Shown: positions 1 to 11,995, numbered from the stretch's first letter. The stretch: 64,000 nt of DNA from Castanea sativa (GCF_040712315.1 NC_134015.1:52677464-52741463); one strand, 5' to 3'. Translations and numbers: made by a program. The notes: generated by a model not told the origin, from the letters alone.

Positions 1-61
1 TTTTTCCTAATTGTTCAAGGATCAGCATGTTACATTATTAACAAACCTATGTTCTTTTTAG

Positions 62-1130
62 ATGGTTAAGATAAAGGAGACTTCAAATCCCAACCCTAAA
101 CCATCCAAAAATAGCTCAAGTGTTAGAGCTATTTGGACATCAAGACAAACAACAATCTTTTGTGAAGCTTGTGTGGATGAGGTATTTAAGGGTAATCGAC
201 CTAGTACTTGCTTTAATAAAAAGGGTTGGAATAACATTATAGAAGCTTTTGAGAAGAATACTGGAAAGAAATATTCTAGGGATAAGTTTAAGCATAAGTG
301 GGATGGATTGAAGAAAGAATGGATACTTTGGAACAAGTTAATAGGAAGTGAATCTGGATTGGGATGGGATGCAGCCAAAGGAACAATATCTGCAACTGAT
401 GAGTGGTGGGAGAGGAAGCTAACGGTATGTTTGACATGACCCACTGTATTACTGTTGTATTAGTATATAAAAAAAAAATGCTAATTTGAGTTATTAACGA
501 AAATAGTTGAACTTGTAGGAGGTACCTGATGCTGCAAAATTTCGAGAGAAGGGTTTGGAGAATGTAGAGTTATTAGACATCATGTTTAAGGACATTGCAG
601 CCACTGGAGAATTAGCATGGGCCCCCACTTCAGGTGTGCTACCTGATGATATTGAGACACGTAAGGAGGGGTTAGGTGAAATGTCTACTGACACATCTTC
701 TCCAGATAATAATGATGATGATGATCCTAACGAAGTTGAGACTCCTAACCCTACACAGCCACTTAACCCTATACAACCAACACAAGACAAAGGAAAGAAG
801 CTAGCTTTGCCATCCTCCACACAGGGCAAAGGGAAGAAAGGAGGAGCAGCATTGAAGATGACTCAACAACTTAGTCGTATGTGTGATGTTGTGGAGTCAA
901 GGAACTTAGTTATTTCAGTTGAGCCGGGTAGTACTATTCGTAATGTCATGGAACGTGTATGCACTTTGGATGGCATTGAGAAGGGATCTGAACTCTACTT
1001 CATGGCAGCACGTATTTTTCAAAAACGAGAGAAAAGAGAGATGTTTGTCGTGATGGGAGAACCACATTTGCAGCTTCAGTTTCTCCAAGATGAAGCAAGA
1101 TTGTTAGGGGGGCACTACTTTAGCAATTAA
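62..1130 (+). CDS. MYB/SANT-like DNA-binding protein of a Harbinger element
   Basis: Two exons, 62-424 and 519-1130, joined in phase 0 by a GT-AG intron (ACG|GTATGT ... TTGTAG|GAG), give about 324 residues with no internal stop. Residues about 20-120 are a MYB/SANT-like (Myb_DNA-bind_3 type) domain, with conserved aromatics in the segments IWTSRQTTIFCEAC, GWNNIIEAF and FKHKWDGLKKEW. The junction reads through a segment usual for this family (WWERKLTEVPDAAKFREKGL). A D/N-rich acidic linker follows at about 170-190, then a C-terminal helical region. In PIF/Harbinger elements this protein binds the element ends and helps bring the nuclease to DNA and the nucleus. Related host proteins (L10-interacting MYB type) exist, but the transposase 230 bp downstream on the same strand argues for the transposon version. 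Confidence 0.78.
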
Positions 1131-1359
1131 CTAGAATTTGGAAAAGTTTATAATAAGATAATTGCTTGAAATTGTGTTCTTTGTTAGGTTTTTCGTAGTT
1201 TATTGTTTTTTCCTTTGAATAATGTGTTTGTTAGGGTGGTTTGAACTTGTTTAGATGTTTTAACAATGTTTTTAATAATTATATGAATTTATTCATTTGA
1301 GCAATTTCTTTTTAGTAATTTTTCTTAGTGTTTGTTATCATTTTTTAGGTGTCATTCAT

Positions 1360-2729
1360 ATGGATTACAATGATTATATTGATAATAGTGATGATGATCA
1401 TTCTTATGATATAGAAGATGATGATGAATTATATGATCTTGTTGTTGCTGGATGTCATGTAGCAGTGACATATTATATAAAATACATGGATAAACAACCA
1501 TGTAGAGATTCTGATCAAACTGGTTATAAGTGGTTGATGGATTGTTTGACTGGTAATGAAGCAAAATGCCATGAGATGTTTAGAATGAAGCCTCATGTTT
1601 TCCTTCAATTGTGCAATGATTTGCAACATAGATATGGACTTCGGCACACAAGGCACATTAGGCTTGAAGAGTCAGTAGGTATATGTTTGATGATACTTGG
1701 ACAAGGAACATGTAATAGATTGGTTCAAGAAAGATTCCAACATTCTGGTGAGACTATTCATAGACATTTTCATAGGGTTCTTAAACGCCTTAACATAATG
1801 TCAATGGATATCATTAAACCTTCTGATCGTACATTTAGTGAAGTTCCAACATATATACAACAAAATCCATTATACATGCCACATTTCCAGGTATTATTTC
1901 ATTCATTCTAATTTGCTTCTAATTTTTGTTATGATTATTTCTTTAATAACTTTGTATTGTATTTTAGAACTGTATTGGTGCCATTGATGGTACACATATC
2001 CAAGTTGTTATTGGAGGGGACAAGAAAACTCCATATTATAATAGAAAAGGTGTGACAAGTTTTAATGTGATGGCGGCATGTGACTTTGATTTACTCTTCA
2101 CATATGTTATGGCTGGATGGGAAGGTGCTGCACATGATACACGCATTTTCTTAGATTCTATCCATCGACAATCTGTCAATTTTCCAAAACCACCACCAGG
2201 TATATACTATATTTATATATTAAATATGTATAAAGGATGTTATTTATGCACATCTCATATGTTTTAATTTTGTTAGGAAAATATTATTTAGTTGATGCTG
2301 GATACCCCTTGAGGAATGGATATTTGCCACCTTATAAGGGACAAAGATACCATCTTGCAGATTTTCGACGAGTTTGGTAGAGGAAATCACCTAGAAGAGA
2401 GGTTTAACTATGTTCACTCATCACTTAGAAGTGTGATTGAGCGAACTTTTGGAGTGTGGAAGAATAGATGGAAAATTTTGAAGCAAATGCCATCCTACGA
2501 CATTAAGGACCAAAGAAACATTATAGTTGCTACTTGTGTCTTGCATAATTATATTAGAAAACATGATAGGGAGGATAAGGGATTTAAATGGGATAAGCAT
2601 AACTTGGACAAACCAGAGAGCAATAGTAGTGAAGAAGGTAGTAGCAGTCAGGCAAACATTGAGAATATGCATGATAAGGAGATGAAGGTTATTCGTGATA
2701 GGATTGCTCGATCCATTTGTGGGTTGTAG
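1360..2729 (+). pseudogene. Harbinger (HARBI1-like) transposase, frameshifted in exon 3
   Basis: Three exons, 1360-1890, 1968-2199 and 2277-2729, have clean GT-AG junctions (phase 0, then phase 1). Exon 1 carries an acidic N-terminus and the helix-turn-helix region typical of plant HARBI1 proteins. Exon 2 holds the first catalytic aspartate in GAIDGTH (about residue 184) and the GWEGAAHDTR segment. Exon 3 holds VDAGYPLRNGYLPPY (Asp about 261), and the C-terminal VIERTFGVWK supplies the glutamate of the DDE set. After YHLADFRR the reading frame meets TAG at about 2379. The rest of the protein, from GRGNHLEERF onward, continues in another frame to TAG at 2729, so a small indel near 2370-2381 breaks the gene. 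No plausible intron would bypass it. The ATG at 1360 is preferred over one at 1297 because the 21 extra residues are hydrophobic and unlike the family. Confidence 0.8.
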
Positions 2730-2935
2730 CCAATGTATTTTCATTATTTCTATTTTAGACAAATTTTTATGTTTCTATGGTGCAACACCTTATTCATCTG
2801 GATAAGACTTAATGCTTTATTGTATCAGCTTTGTAGCTATTCTATGTTTCAGCTCTGTTCTAGCTTTGTATTTGGACTTTGTTGTCTTCCATTTTCAATT
2901 GAATGAATGCAGACTATTTCAATAAAATAAAATAA

Positions 2936-3159
2936 AAATCATTAAGTTTTGTTATCTCATTTGATGCATCATGATTAATTTGAGGTAGCTGATGGTATTA
3001 GAATAAAATTTTGGTTGGATGTTTGGTGTGGCTGCAGTTTCTGATTATGCCTTCTTCTTCTTTTTATTTTATTATATTTTTTATATTTCCTGCTAGAAGA
3101 GTTCTAATTATACAGAGTGTTTGAATGTCTAGTCCATTTCTCTCTTAATTGAATGAACC
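2936..3159. other. AT-rich flank, no feature seen
   Basis: Sequence between the Harbinger genes and the next retro-copy. No coding exon, repeat or terminal inverted repeat could be supported here. Confidence 0.4.
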
Positions 3160-3682
3160 CATGTATCTTTGGGATTTTAACTGTTCTGTTTACTTTGGCT
3201 GCATTTGTATATCACGTGTTGCCAGTTTGGTGTTGACAATCTATATCAGACTATAGGATGCAGAAATTGGAGAATGCAATCAATAATGATTACAATGGTA
3301 TCTAAAAAGTGGGTAGTGGTATCATAGGGGATTTGGAATGCACGAAATAGAGTCTACTCTGAGAGAGTTCAAGCCCACCCCAAATCCATTTTGGAGGGGG
3401 CAATTGGATTCTTGCAGGAATACTACAATCTCACCAACGCACAAAGAAGCAATGGATAAGCTTCTTAGCTTTGCAGATGAAAGTAATAGAGGACCCACAC
3501 GGCAACACTCTTTCAGCTTTGGAATTGTCTAGATATTTTTTTTAGGCATGTATTTGGAAGTTGTTTAGAAGTCTTCTTTTTCCCCTGTTTCGGTGTGTTT
3601 GAACAGGGTTTATACACTCTCTTGTACGTGGTTTTTCTCTATTCAATAAATATTTCTATCTTTTATCTCAAAAAAAAAAAAA
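3160..3682 (+). other. Polyadenylated 3' end of a retro-copy, LINE-like
   Basis: A TTCAATAAATATTTC signal at about 3640-3655 is followed within 20 bp by a genomic A-tract at 3668-3681. Upstream lies a T-rich segment ending in a phrase reminiscent of plant LINE 3' ends (TTGTACGTGG then TTCAATAAA). A short open frame at 3338-3532 (64 codons) matches nothing I recognise. A genomic A-tail next to a poly(A) signal suggests reverse transcription of an RNA, either a 5'-truncated LINE or a processed pseudogene. No target-site duplication was found. Confidence 0.35.
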
Positions 3683-3744
3683 CTCTTTTAGATATGCAGA
3701 GAGAGTTTAGGAAGGAGGTCTTTATAAACAAAATAACCTTAACA

Positions 3745-3962
3745 AAATAATTAAGTCCTTTTTTGGAATTTACACTTAAAATAGCCATTTTTAAAACAGC
3801 ATATCCAAACGTTTAATGTAACTTTAAAAATAAAAAACGCAAATTTTCACATTTTTACCAAACGCTTATCTATGGTTTTTAAAATGATGTTTTCAAAACG
3901 CACGTTTTAAAAACGCTCATTTTTAAAACGCACCTTTGTGAACAGCCTATCCAAACGGACCC
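3745..3962. mobile_element. MITE fragment with CAAACGGACCC terminus
   Basis: The segment is built of repeated motifs such as AAAACGCAC and ends at 3951-3962 in CCAAACGGACCC. Read from the other strand this is GGGTCCGTTTGG, a terminus widely seen in plant Tourist-like MITEs. A related internal motif, CATATCCAAACG, occurs at about 3800. No matching left terminus was found, so only one end seems present. Confidence 0.4.
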
Positions 3963-4204
3963 TATGTGAGACAATATCCATTAAATACCCAAAATAGATT
4001 TACTTTATTTTATTTTGTTTATTTATACTTAAAACAAAGAGTATGATTAAACAATTAAATAAAATTCAGTACAAAACAAAACAACAATTTCTATGAAACC
4101 CACGAAATAGGAATATTCCAGTATTGTTCTTGTCCCAACAGAAACATTAATTCAAGCAAAAAGATGTACATATATCTTTAGTTAAAAGTAGCTAAAATTG
4201 GCCA

Positions 4205-4430
4205 CCGCGCACCTTTAATGCAGTAGTCATTTTATAAATATAAATACTTGTGAGGTGTGAAGGGTAAGGGCCTTTAATGTAGTGGTTATTTCACAAATAT
4301 AAATGTTTGTGGGGTGTGAAGGGTAAAGGCCGGGTTCAAGTCTCTAGGAGAAAGTTTTACATACATATACACTTAAATTAAACTAAGATATAAATTATAT
4401 ATTGTATAAAAAAAAAATTTTAAAAAAAAA
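4205..4430 (+). mobile_element. SINE-like element with duplicated head
   Basis: An A-box-like TAATGTAGTGG at about 4274 and a B-box-like GGGTTCAAGTCTC at about 4333-4345 resemble a tRNA-derived polymerase III promoter. The tail is A/T-rich and ends in A-runs near 4410-4430. The first about 70 bp are present twice in tandem (about 4212-4270 and 4272-4330, sharing GTGAAGGGTAA and the flanking AAATATAAAT). No clear target-site duplication was found. Confidence 0.45.
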
Positions 4431-4456
4431 AAGTAGCTAGAACTGTGATGGCTACT

Positions 4457-4564
4457 GAATAATATCCTTTTACTATCTTAATAATAAAGGTATTCGTTCC
4501 CTACCAAACTGAATAATATCCTTTTACTATCTTAATAATAAAGGCATTCGTTCCCTACCAAACT
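4457..4564. repeat. Perfect-length tandem duplication, 2 x 54 bp
   Basis: 4457-4510 and 4511-4564 differ at a single base (T at 4491 against C at 4545). The unit begins GAATAATATCC and ends CTACCAAACT. The near identity implies a recent event inside an otherwise old, diverged region. Confidence 0.9.
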
Positions 4565-5883
4565 CAATTTTATGTCTAAAATCTTCATGAAAGAAGAATA
4601 AGTCAAACTTTTTTTCCTGTTAAGAATATAGGACCAGTTCTTTTTTATTTTTTATTTTTTATAGAAGGATTAATTTATTAATTAAATTTATTTTGAACAC
4701 AAGTTGGGTTCAAAAAGCTTATTTCTAAGTTGAGTTACATATTTCAATTTGGTTTTTTTTTTTTTTGGTTGAACAAACTCAAACTTGTTCATGAGTTACT
4801 TAATCAATGTATTCTTTTCTCATATTGAGTAAATATCATGATTAAAATTTTGTTAATCTCATTAGAAATTTATACTAAACATTATATAATAAAAACAATT
4901 ATAGTTGAAATTAATTATATCATTTTCTCTCTCAAAAAAAATTATATCATTTTGTGTGTGTGTATCATTTTGTGAAATAAATACATTGAAAAAGTCCAAC
5001 CATCCATCCTATGACAGGTTATGGACAAGAGTGATGATCACGCCGTCTTCTATTTATAACTCACTATCTCAACATATGTGAAAAAAATTGTGGCTCTAAA
5101 CTTTTATAAACATATATATATAGTTGTAACTGGAAGGATTTTAATTTTGAATATACAATTAAAAACTCCAAAAACTACTAATCAATTGACTTACAAGTCC
5201 TCACACTGCTACCTCACCGTTTATGGAGGCATACTTGGTCATCTTCCTGACACATGCCAATATGCATGCTACAATATGCTTTTAGCTTAGTTTGTTTAAA
5301 AACAACTTGTACAATAATCTCATATACTTTATTCCACATTTAACAAAAATCCATATAAGTTGATGCAAACGGACAAATTAGCCGATATCAATCATCTTGC
5401 AACATGTTGAGTCAAGGGGTATGGAAGCCCATAAAGTTGAAGTCTTGGGGTTCAAGAAATACCTTGATAATTTCAGCAGACATTAATTAAGGATTCTTCC
5501 CTGTTTACCTAGCCAAAAAAGATGGCAGGACATCTTATACATATGCGATGACCCCAAAAGATTGAATTAGGAATTGACCTAAATGCTATTTACACTATAA
5601 TGATGTCAAGTCAAGGTGGTAGAAAGGACGAGGATTCATCTCACAAGTGTTTTAGAGAGAACAGTGCTTCAATGAAATGTGCTTTACCCATTTGATTCAA
5701 AATGCTTTTCGGATTATTTAGCAAAAACAAAAAGCTTTTTGGGTTAATGAAAATTTCATTTTACCAAGAAGAAGCGAATATAATTTTGTTATATATATTA
5801 AAATATATCCAAAAGAGTTCTTTTATTTGGACAAAAAGATTGGACACCTATTTTTTTTTTTTAATAAAAAAAGTTTTTATTTA

Positions 5884-6930
5884 ACTCAATTTTTAGCAAT
5901 ATGAGTACACTATCCACTAAATACCGAAAATATTTTTTTTTATGTATACTTAAAACAAAGGGTATTTTTATTTAATTAAATCAAATTCAGTACAAAAGAA
6001 GCAATAATTTTTATGAAACAAGCAAAATAGGAATTCCATTATTCTTATTGTCCCAACAGAAACATTCAAGCAAAAAGAGTTTTAACTTTTGTTAAAAAGT
6101 AACATCCTTTTACTTACTTAATAATAAAGCCTATGACCTTTGTATCCGTTCGCCATATTCCATTCAAACTTGATTTTGTCTAAATCTTCATTAAAAGGAG
6201 AATAGCCATTCACCAATTAAAGAAAAGGCTGTAGTCTGAACAAGTCCAACCAAACCGGGTATTAATTAAGAATTTAGGATCAGTTTTTGTATTTTTTTTT
6301 TAATAGAAGAATAAGTTCATTTAATTTTATTTTAAAACACAAGTTCAAATTAAATCTTATTAATATGCTAAGTTAAATATTTCTTTCTTCTTTTTTTTTT
6401 TTTTTTGGTTGAACAAGCTGAAACTTTATTCATGAGTTATTTGATTAACATATTCATTTCTCATATTAAGTAAATATCATTAATAAAATTTTGTTAACCT
6501 CATCAAAAATCTATACTAGAGATTCGTAAATAAATTTATAGTTGAATTTAATTATATAATTTTTTGTGTATGTATATATATCATTTTGAGAATAGAATAC
6601 ATTGAAAAAGTCTAACCGTTCATCCCACGACAGGTTATGGATCAAAAAATCTATACTAGAGATCAATAAATAAAATTATAGTTGAAATTAATTATATAAT
6701 TTTTTGTGTATGCATGTATATCATTTTGAGAAAAGAATACATTGAAAAAGTCCAACCATTCATCCTATGACAGGTTATGGACAAGAGCAACGTTCAAGTT
6801 GTCTACTACTATTTATAACTCGCCACCTGGTGAAAAATTATAAGACTCTTTACGGCTTACGCACCTCACTATTTATGGAGGACTAGTTGGTCATCTACCT
6901 GACGTATGACAAAATGCATACTACAACATC
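5884..6930. repeat. Ancient local duplication, right copy
   Basis: Partner of 3963-5290, offset by about 1.7-1.9 kb and diverged by many substitutions and indels. It holds its own internal 140-bp tandem repeat and lacks the SINE-like insertion of the left copy. No gene is seen in it. Confidence 0.65.
6501..6782. repeat. Tandem duplication, 2 x about 140 bp
   Basis: The block starting ATCAAAAA-TCTATACTAGAG at 6502 and running to GACAGGTTATGGA recurs immediately at 6641-6782 with about a dozen differences. It lies within the right copy of the older duplication. Confidence 0.85.
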
Positions 6931-8870
6931 GATACCATATGGCTACGAGTTTTGATGGCCAGGTTATTTTTCCCACTTCCTACTGATGTTTATGTTTACA
7001 CATGGCATTGCTAGCTGAGAAAATGTGGCCCTAAGGTCATTTTCTGAGATGACCAGTTGACTTGACTAGACCCATCCTTCACGGCAAAGCCAAGTTCTAA
7101 TGATTTGGATATGTGTACGAATCTAGACTTCTTCTAATACACACATGAAATAAAGTCTTGGTAACTCACATGGATACTCTCTGCATATAAGTTATAACCT
7201 AGTCAAGGTCAGTTTCATGGGAATTTTCCATTTCCATGTTGTGAACAATGATCACGTTGAGATGCCCTTGTTTCTGGGTTTCTCTAGATTGACCTTTTTC
7301 TATTTTAAAAATTGCATACACGATAATTATTATTGATTCTAATTTGAATCTATTATTATAAAAAAAAATTGTCTAATAATAATAATCTGTCACTTAAAAT
7401 TTATTGTTAAAGTATTTTAAAAATATCGTGAATATAGTAGCATTTTTCTTCTATTTTAGAGTCAAGACACTATGGTAACATGAATCAAAAAAATGAATAC
7501 TAGGTAATAAGAAAAAAATATATCATGTATTAGATACGATACACAAGTCCTTCCTCTCAAATTGGGGCAGGTCTCATAAGTGTGAGATCTACCCTAAATG
7601 CAAGAGAGGACTTTTGCATTCGATGCATGATATACCTCGTCAATAATAAGAGGTATAATCCAACCGACACATGCACCAAATCGCACACCATATAGGAAAT
7701 TGCAACATAATTTCCTTCTTTATTATTATTATTTTCTTCCTGTTGGTGCTATGATAAGAAACGTAAAGGTTCAGAATTGGCTTACAACATGAAATTCCAA
7801 TTATTTAAATTCAATTTCAGGACCCTCTCCAAGCTTGTGTGCACCAATGATCCACCGCTTTTGAGTAGGTAGGCGAAGGCGAGTAAAGTGAGACTGGTTT
7901 GACGATTAGTTTTGGACTCGGTCCCAATCCTATTAAGACAAGTGCACATGGTGGTGGTCTGTTTGACAGAGTAATCGACCAATTTGTCGATGCCAAGTGT
8001 CTGAGGTAAAATAAAATAATACAAGGGAAAAGAGAAAGAAGAGAAAGCCAAATTCTTGTTTTAATCCACTCGGTTAACTTGTACGTGACTCAATAAGTTA
8101 AAGAAGAGTGTGTGCATTTAGTGGGACTCTTCATGTCTTTACATATAGGCATATAGCTAGCTAGTGTGGTTTTGTTACACTTGCTTAGTCCATCTTTTCC
8201 AAGGTTGCAAAAATATAAGAGTCTTATAGTTCAACTAACAAAAAAAAAATACTTTTTTCGATAAAATTAATAATAATATACCTATAAATATTGAAAATGA
8301 TAAATAACCATTAGACAAAATTATTTAACTTTTTTTTTTAGTCTTTAAAAGTGAGGTCAGAGGAATTGAAACTTTAATTCTCTATTTATAAGGGAGATTA
8401 AACAATGTCTATGAGTTAAAAGGAACTTGGCTATTAGGCAAAGTTCTTTGTGTTGGATAGTATACATGTATAAGTAAAGTCACACATTAAATAATAATGA
8501 AAAAAATAAGTAATTAATATAATATAATTAAACACAGTAACTATCTATTCCTTCAACTCTTATGATTGTAAAATCGGTGAATAATGTAATTTTTTTTTTT
8601 TTAAATATGAATAATGCGAATTCATTTAGCATAGAAGTGACTAGTACATTGATAATAACAAAATTTTGTCCATATTTTAGGAAAGAGCCTTGTAATTGGA
8701 CGCTTGCACCTAGAGCACTATGTGTACTAGAGTACAAGTTTTGTCAAAACTCAACATTGTTCTTCTCCAATAGGAGAGCAACAAAATGTCCAACAAGAAG
8801 GCAGCACATTGATTACAAAAAAAGCAGCACATTGTCCTGTATGAAACCAACAAACTGTTGCGGTATTTTC
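6931..8870. other. Intergenic sequence without a recognised gene
   Basis: AT-rich non-coding sequence. An 89-codon open frame on the minus strand (7782-8051) and small frames near 8530-8930 show no motif I recognise and no splice context, so they are not called. Apart from the foldback repeat at 7526-7635, nothing here could be supported. Confidence 0.5.
7526..7635. repeat. Foldback inverted repeat (MITE-like)
   Basis: The two halves are imperfect reverse complements. Left-arm motifs CACAAGTCCTTCCTCTC and GGGCAGGTCTCAT pair with GTGAGATCTACCC and GAGAGGACTTTTG on the right, and the outer bases GTAT pair with ATAC. A foldback MITE is the simplest reading. Target-site duplication not determined. 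Confidence 0.5.
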
Positions 8871-9647
8871 TGTTAGAATAATGCGATCCAACATAATATA
8901 TATATATATATGATGCTTTTATTATTAACAAATAAATATTCAGTCTCTTGTAAAATTATGCAATACTTATATGATATAAGATATTGATATATTAAAATAG
9001 ATCTACTTGGTTTAGTAGACTAAGATCATGAATGCATTTATTGTCGTCCTTAATTCGACCATATCCATCATGATGTAACCTATTCTAATAGGTACATTGT
9101 TAGATCATGATGGAAAGGAGGTGCAAGTTAAAATTGCTCAAACTATGAAAGACAATAAGAACTAGTCTTTCGATGGTTAGTGCATAATAATCTCGGAAGT
9201 CTTTTCATAATAAGATACATGCACTTTGAGTGTTAGCTTTAATAAATCTATCGTGTCATTACCAATAACTTGAACCCCTATTAAATGTGCTGTCATTATA
9301 GTAGTTGTGGATATGAACGATAGATAAATCCATATCTGTAACATGAAGTGTTATTACGATAGGAAGGATTTTATGACTAGTCATATCCTTTTTTAATATT
9401 ATAAATATTGTCAAGGCCACACTTGCAAGGGGGTGTGAAAAGAGAAAATAAAGCTCTTGTTAATCCTGACCAGCTGGGGAGAGCATCCTGATTGCTTGTG
9501 AGGTCCTTGAATAACATAATCTAGTATGTATATTTCTCACATCTTATTGTTGAATTTTATTACATATGCACATGATAAAATTGTTAATTGATAGATGTAT
9601 TATATGTGTTTCTCTTGAATTATTACTTTTTAAGTATAATTCCAACA
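8871..9647. mobile_element. Solo LTR with 5-bp TSD TTTTC
   Basis: The element starts TGTTAGAAT and ends ATTCCAACA, giving the TG...CA termini and short terminal inverted repeat of an LTR. It is flanked by the same 5 bases, TTTTC, at 8866-8870 and 9648-9652. It has no internal region, so it fits a 777-bp solo LTR left by recombination between two LTRs. Its superfamily is unknown. Confidence 0.75.
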
Positions 9648-9667
9648 TTTTCCCCTTTTCTACTATA

Positions 9668-11032
9668 AAGGGATGATGAAGAGGACTAAGAGAGTGACAA
9701 AATTTCATAAGTTGAGTTCCAAACCTCCGAATTTCCTTACCCATTTTTCCTCTCTTTCTCAACTATAGATAGATTCACCATTGTAATTTTTTTTTTCTCA
9801 AAACATACTGGATTATTTGACTAATTTGAACTCATGAGCCCTCTCTAAACATAGAGAGTTTCTACATAAAAATCTGTGTTTTTCGTTTGTTTTAAAATAA
9901 AATATTTTTTAGAAAATGTTTTTTTTTTAATTTTTAGATGTTTTTTTGGATGTAAAAAAATTTGAAATATATTTTTCATTAACAGTAAAATCTTTTATAA
10001 AAAGTTGTAAAACGATTTACCTTTGAAATTTTGGTAAAACATTTTACAAAAACACATAGTGGCAACTACCCCTCATCCCATTTGATGGCTAGGTCATCGA
10101 TTCGATGGGCTAGGCAACCGATGGCCAAAGCCGCCACTCCAAAGACCAATGATGGTGGTCTAGTGGCTGAAGTCGTCATTCTAACAACCGATATCGGCGA
10201 TCCAGTCACAATAGGCACTGTTCTAGTGTTGGAGGTTCAATAACCAAAGCTATTGTCCAATGGCCAAAGACATCATTCCAACTATCAATGCTAGCAGCCT
10301 AGTCACTAGAGACATTAGCTGGCGACAATCTAATCGCTGGACCTTCGGCATCTGCAGCTTTGGTGGTTGAGCCACCAGTTTTGGTGATTTGGTTGGAAAA
10401 TTTTACTTGTCAATTGTTATACCAGACACTTGAAAATATTTTACTTCAAAACAAATATTCAATTTTACATTTTCCTTTTTCTTGAGCTTATTTTTGCCCA
10501 TCATCAAACACTAGCATCCATGTGTCTCATGAATCCATAAATGTCTTGGTGGAAACTCAATACCTTATTTATTTAGCATCACACTATTTTACCGCGTACA
10601 ACAAGTATATTAAAAAATAAAAATAAAAAGAAAGAAGAAAATCAAAATACACTTTTATTCCTTAAAATTTACATGTTAAGCGCCTTTTTATCCCTAGTAT
10701 TTCAAATTAGTGTTTTTAGTCCCAAAAGGTTTAAAAACAAGCTCCATGATCCCTTCGTCTAGTTCTATTAATATTCTTATGTATGTTGCTAATGAAACAA
10801 TGAGATAACATATTTTTAATACCGAAGCAACTGAATTTTTAATTAAAAAAAAGTACACAATGGCAATACCAATCCATAGCCGTATATATGATATTGGTAC
10901 TTTCCTCAATTGAAACCCAAACTCGAGAGATAAGAGTAAGAGGAATAGATTTGATCAATTGAGATATGGCAAAAGTTAAAGTTTTTCTTTCTCTTTGCCA
11001 TTCTCCCAATTACAAGAAAAATAAACAATAAA
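9668..11032. repeat. Segmental duplication spacer, copy A
   Basis: This spacer is homologous, in order, to 29036-29141, 37418-37919 and 38775-38945 (copy B). Shared blocks include TTGAGTTC(C/T)A..CTCC (9712 and 29105), AGATTCACCATTGTAATTTT (9772 and 37485), AACACTAGCATCCATG (10508 and 37553) and CTCAATTGAAACCCAAACTCGA (10904 and 38783). Copy A continues after the hAT insertion at 22404 towards the 3' end of RLCK copy 1. It lets insertions in copy B be recognised by comparison. Confidence 0.8.
9885..10460. mobile_element. Non-autonomous element with AT-rich arms and GC-rich core
   Basis: Copy B of the duplicated spacer (about 37495-37530) lacks this stretch, so it is an insertion. The arms are inversely related: GTTTGTTTTAAAATAAAATATTTT at the left resembles, inverted, AAAATATTTTACTTCAAAACAAAT at the right. 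The core (10070-10400) is richer in G and C and carries an unrecognised 70-codon frame. The plan resembles the MITE at 61755-62567. Exact ends and target-site duplication are not resolved. Confidence 0.5.
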
Positions 11033-11177
11033 TAGGGCCAGCCCAACAAAATTTTGGGCCTCAAGCGAAAATTATATATGAGACATTTTTATATGTAAAA
11101 ATTAATTAAATAAAATTATATAATACTAATTAAATTAAGACTAATTTGATGTAAATACAGAAATTGATGAATAATAC

Positions 11178-11936
11178 TGTGTGGGGCAAAAGGATCCTGG
11201 TGGGAATGTGGGCCTTTTGGGCCTTGTTAAAGAAGGCCGACCTGACCCTGGGGTTAGAGATTGTTGGTGCTATGGGTCGGCCTATACGCCGAGGATCCTA
11301 GGATCCAGCCGAGGATGGTTTTCCCCTCGGACTGACATCAAAGAACCTGAGACTTAATGTTAAAGATTATTGAATTATACGGTCAAGACCAACGGTTAAA
11401 GGGAGAGAACCCTTGAATGTCCTAGAAGCGCCGATGTTGGAAGAATATCAAAGGTAAAGGCTGCTACCTCCACATTAAAGACCCTGCACCTACCACCCTG
11501 GCCGCATTAATGAGGAAGTGACACTTAAACAAAGGGAAGGGAAACTTCTAGTTACCGTTCAAAGGCACTAAGAAAAGAAATATCTAGGCTAAGGGAGAAA
11601 TTGGGGGCAACACGTGGATAAAGTATTAAAAAGAGGAGTATTTAAGGAGGGGACCGGAACGAATGCAGACTAACTTTTTGTAACCTAAAAAGAAGAAGGA
11701 AAAAGAGAGAGATATAATATAAGAACGTTTTCGCTTACGTCCGAGGAGGTCTATTTACATTACTCCTTTTTGTCTCTAAGTACTTGGAATCTTTAGTTTG
11801 TCATTTCATCCCTATACACTTCTAACCCGGGTTTCAAGCCCACACTCTACAAATTCTTATTGTTTAAGGCTCATTGGGTCCGAGCCCATAACTATTCTTG
11901 GGTCCGTGTGCACCAGTGCACTTACAATTGGCGCCG
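11178..11936 (+). repeat. Tat1 5' LTR
   Basis: 759 bp, TGTGTGGGGC...CTTACA. It matches the 3' LTR almost throughout, with a few substitutions and small indels. A TATA-like TATTTAAGG at about 11639 precedes the likely transcription start. It is followed directly by the primer-binding site. Confidence 0.92.
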
Positions 11937-11938
11937 TC

Positions 11939-11958
11939 CGTGGGGATCTAGTCTAGAA
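11939..11958 (+). promoter_or_regulatory. Tat1 primer-binding site, tRNA-Asp-like
   Basis: TGGCGCCGTCCGTGGGGATC starts two bases after the 5' LTR. It resembles the complement of the 3' end of plant tRNA-Asp, with mismatches in the middle. The primer tRNA assignment is an inference. Confidence 0.6.
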
Positions 11959-11995
11959 GTAGTAGGGATATTATGGCAAAGCTTAGGCTCTCATC

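Larger units (their letters stand above)
1..2935 (+). mobile_element. PIF/Harbinger DNA transposon, 5' end beyond the window
   Basis: Two genes in the same orientation, a MYB/SANT-like DNA-binding protein followed by a HARBI1-type nuclease, form the two-gene set that defines autonomous PIF/Harbinger elements. The 5' end and its terminal inverted repeat would lie left of base 1. No matching 3' inverted repeat was identified directly after the transposase. AATAAA signals at about 2919-2930 are a plausible 3' processing region. The transposase is frameshifted, so this copy is probably not autonomous. Confidence 0.75.
3963..5290. repeat. Ancient local duplication, left copy
   Basis: Diverged but collinear with 5884-6930. 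Shared blocks in order include the ATTCAGTACAAAA segment, TTGTCCCAACAGAAACATT (4130 and 6050), the ACATTGAAAAAGTCCAACC segment (4983 and 6743), CTATGACAGGTTATGGACAAGAG, and TTTATGGAGG followed by TTGGTCATC (5221 and 6874). The left copy also contains a SINE-like insertion and a 54-bp tandem repeat absent from the right copy. No coding potential is seen. Confidence 0.65.

Noticed and set aside
3338..3532. 64-codon frame as a peptide gene
   Set aside because: No family recognised. It lies in a retro-copied 3' end and starts within a probable former exon or UTR.
7782..8051. 89-codon minus-strand frame as a small gene
   Set aside because: No motif, no splice context and no neighbouring exons recognised.
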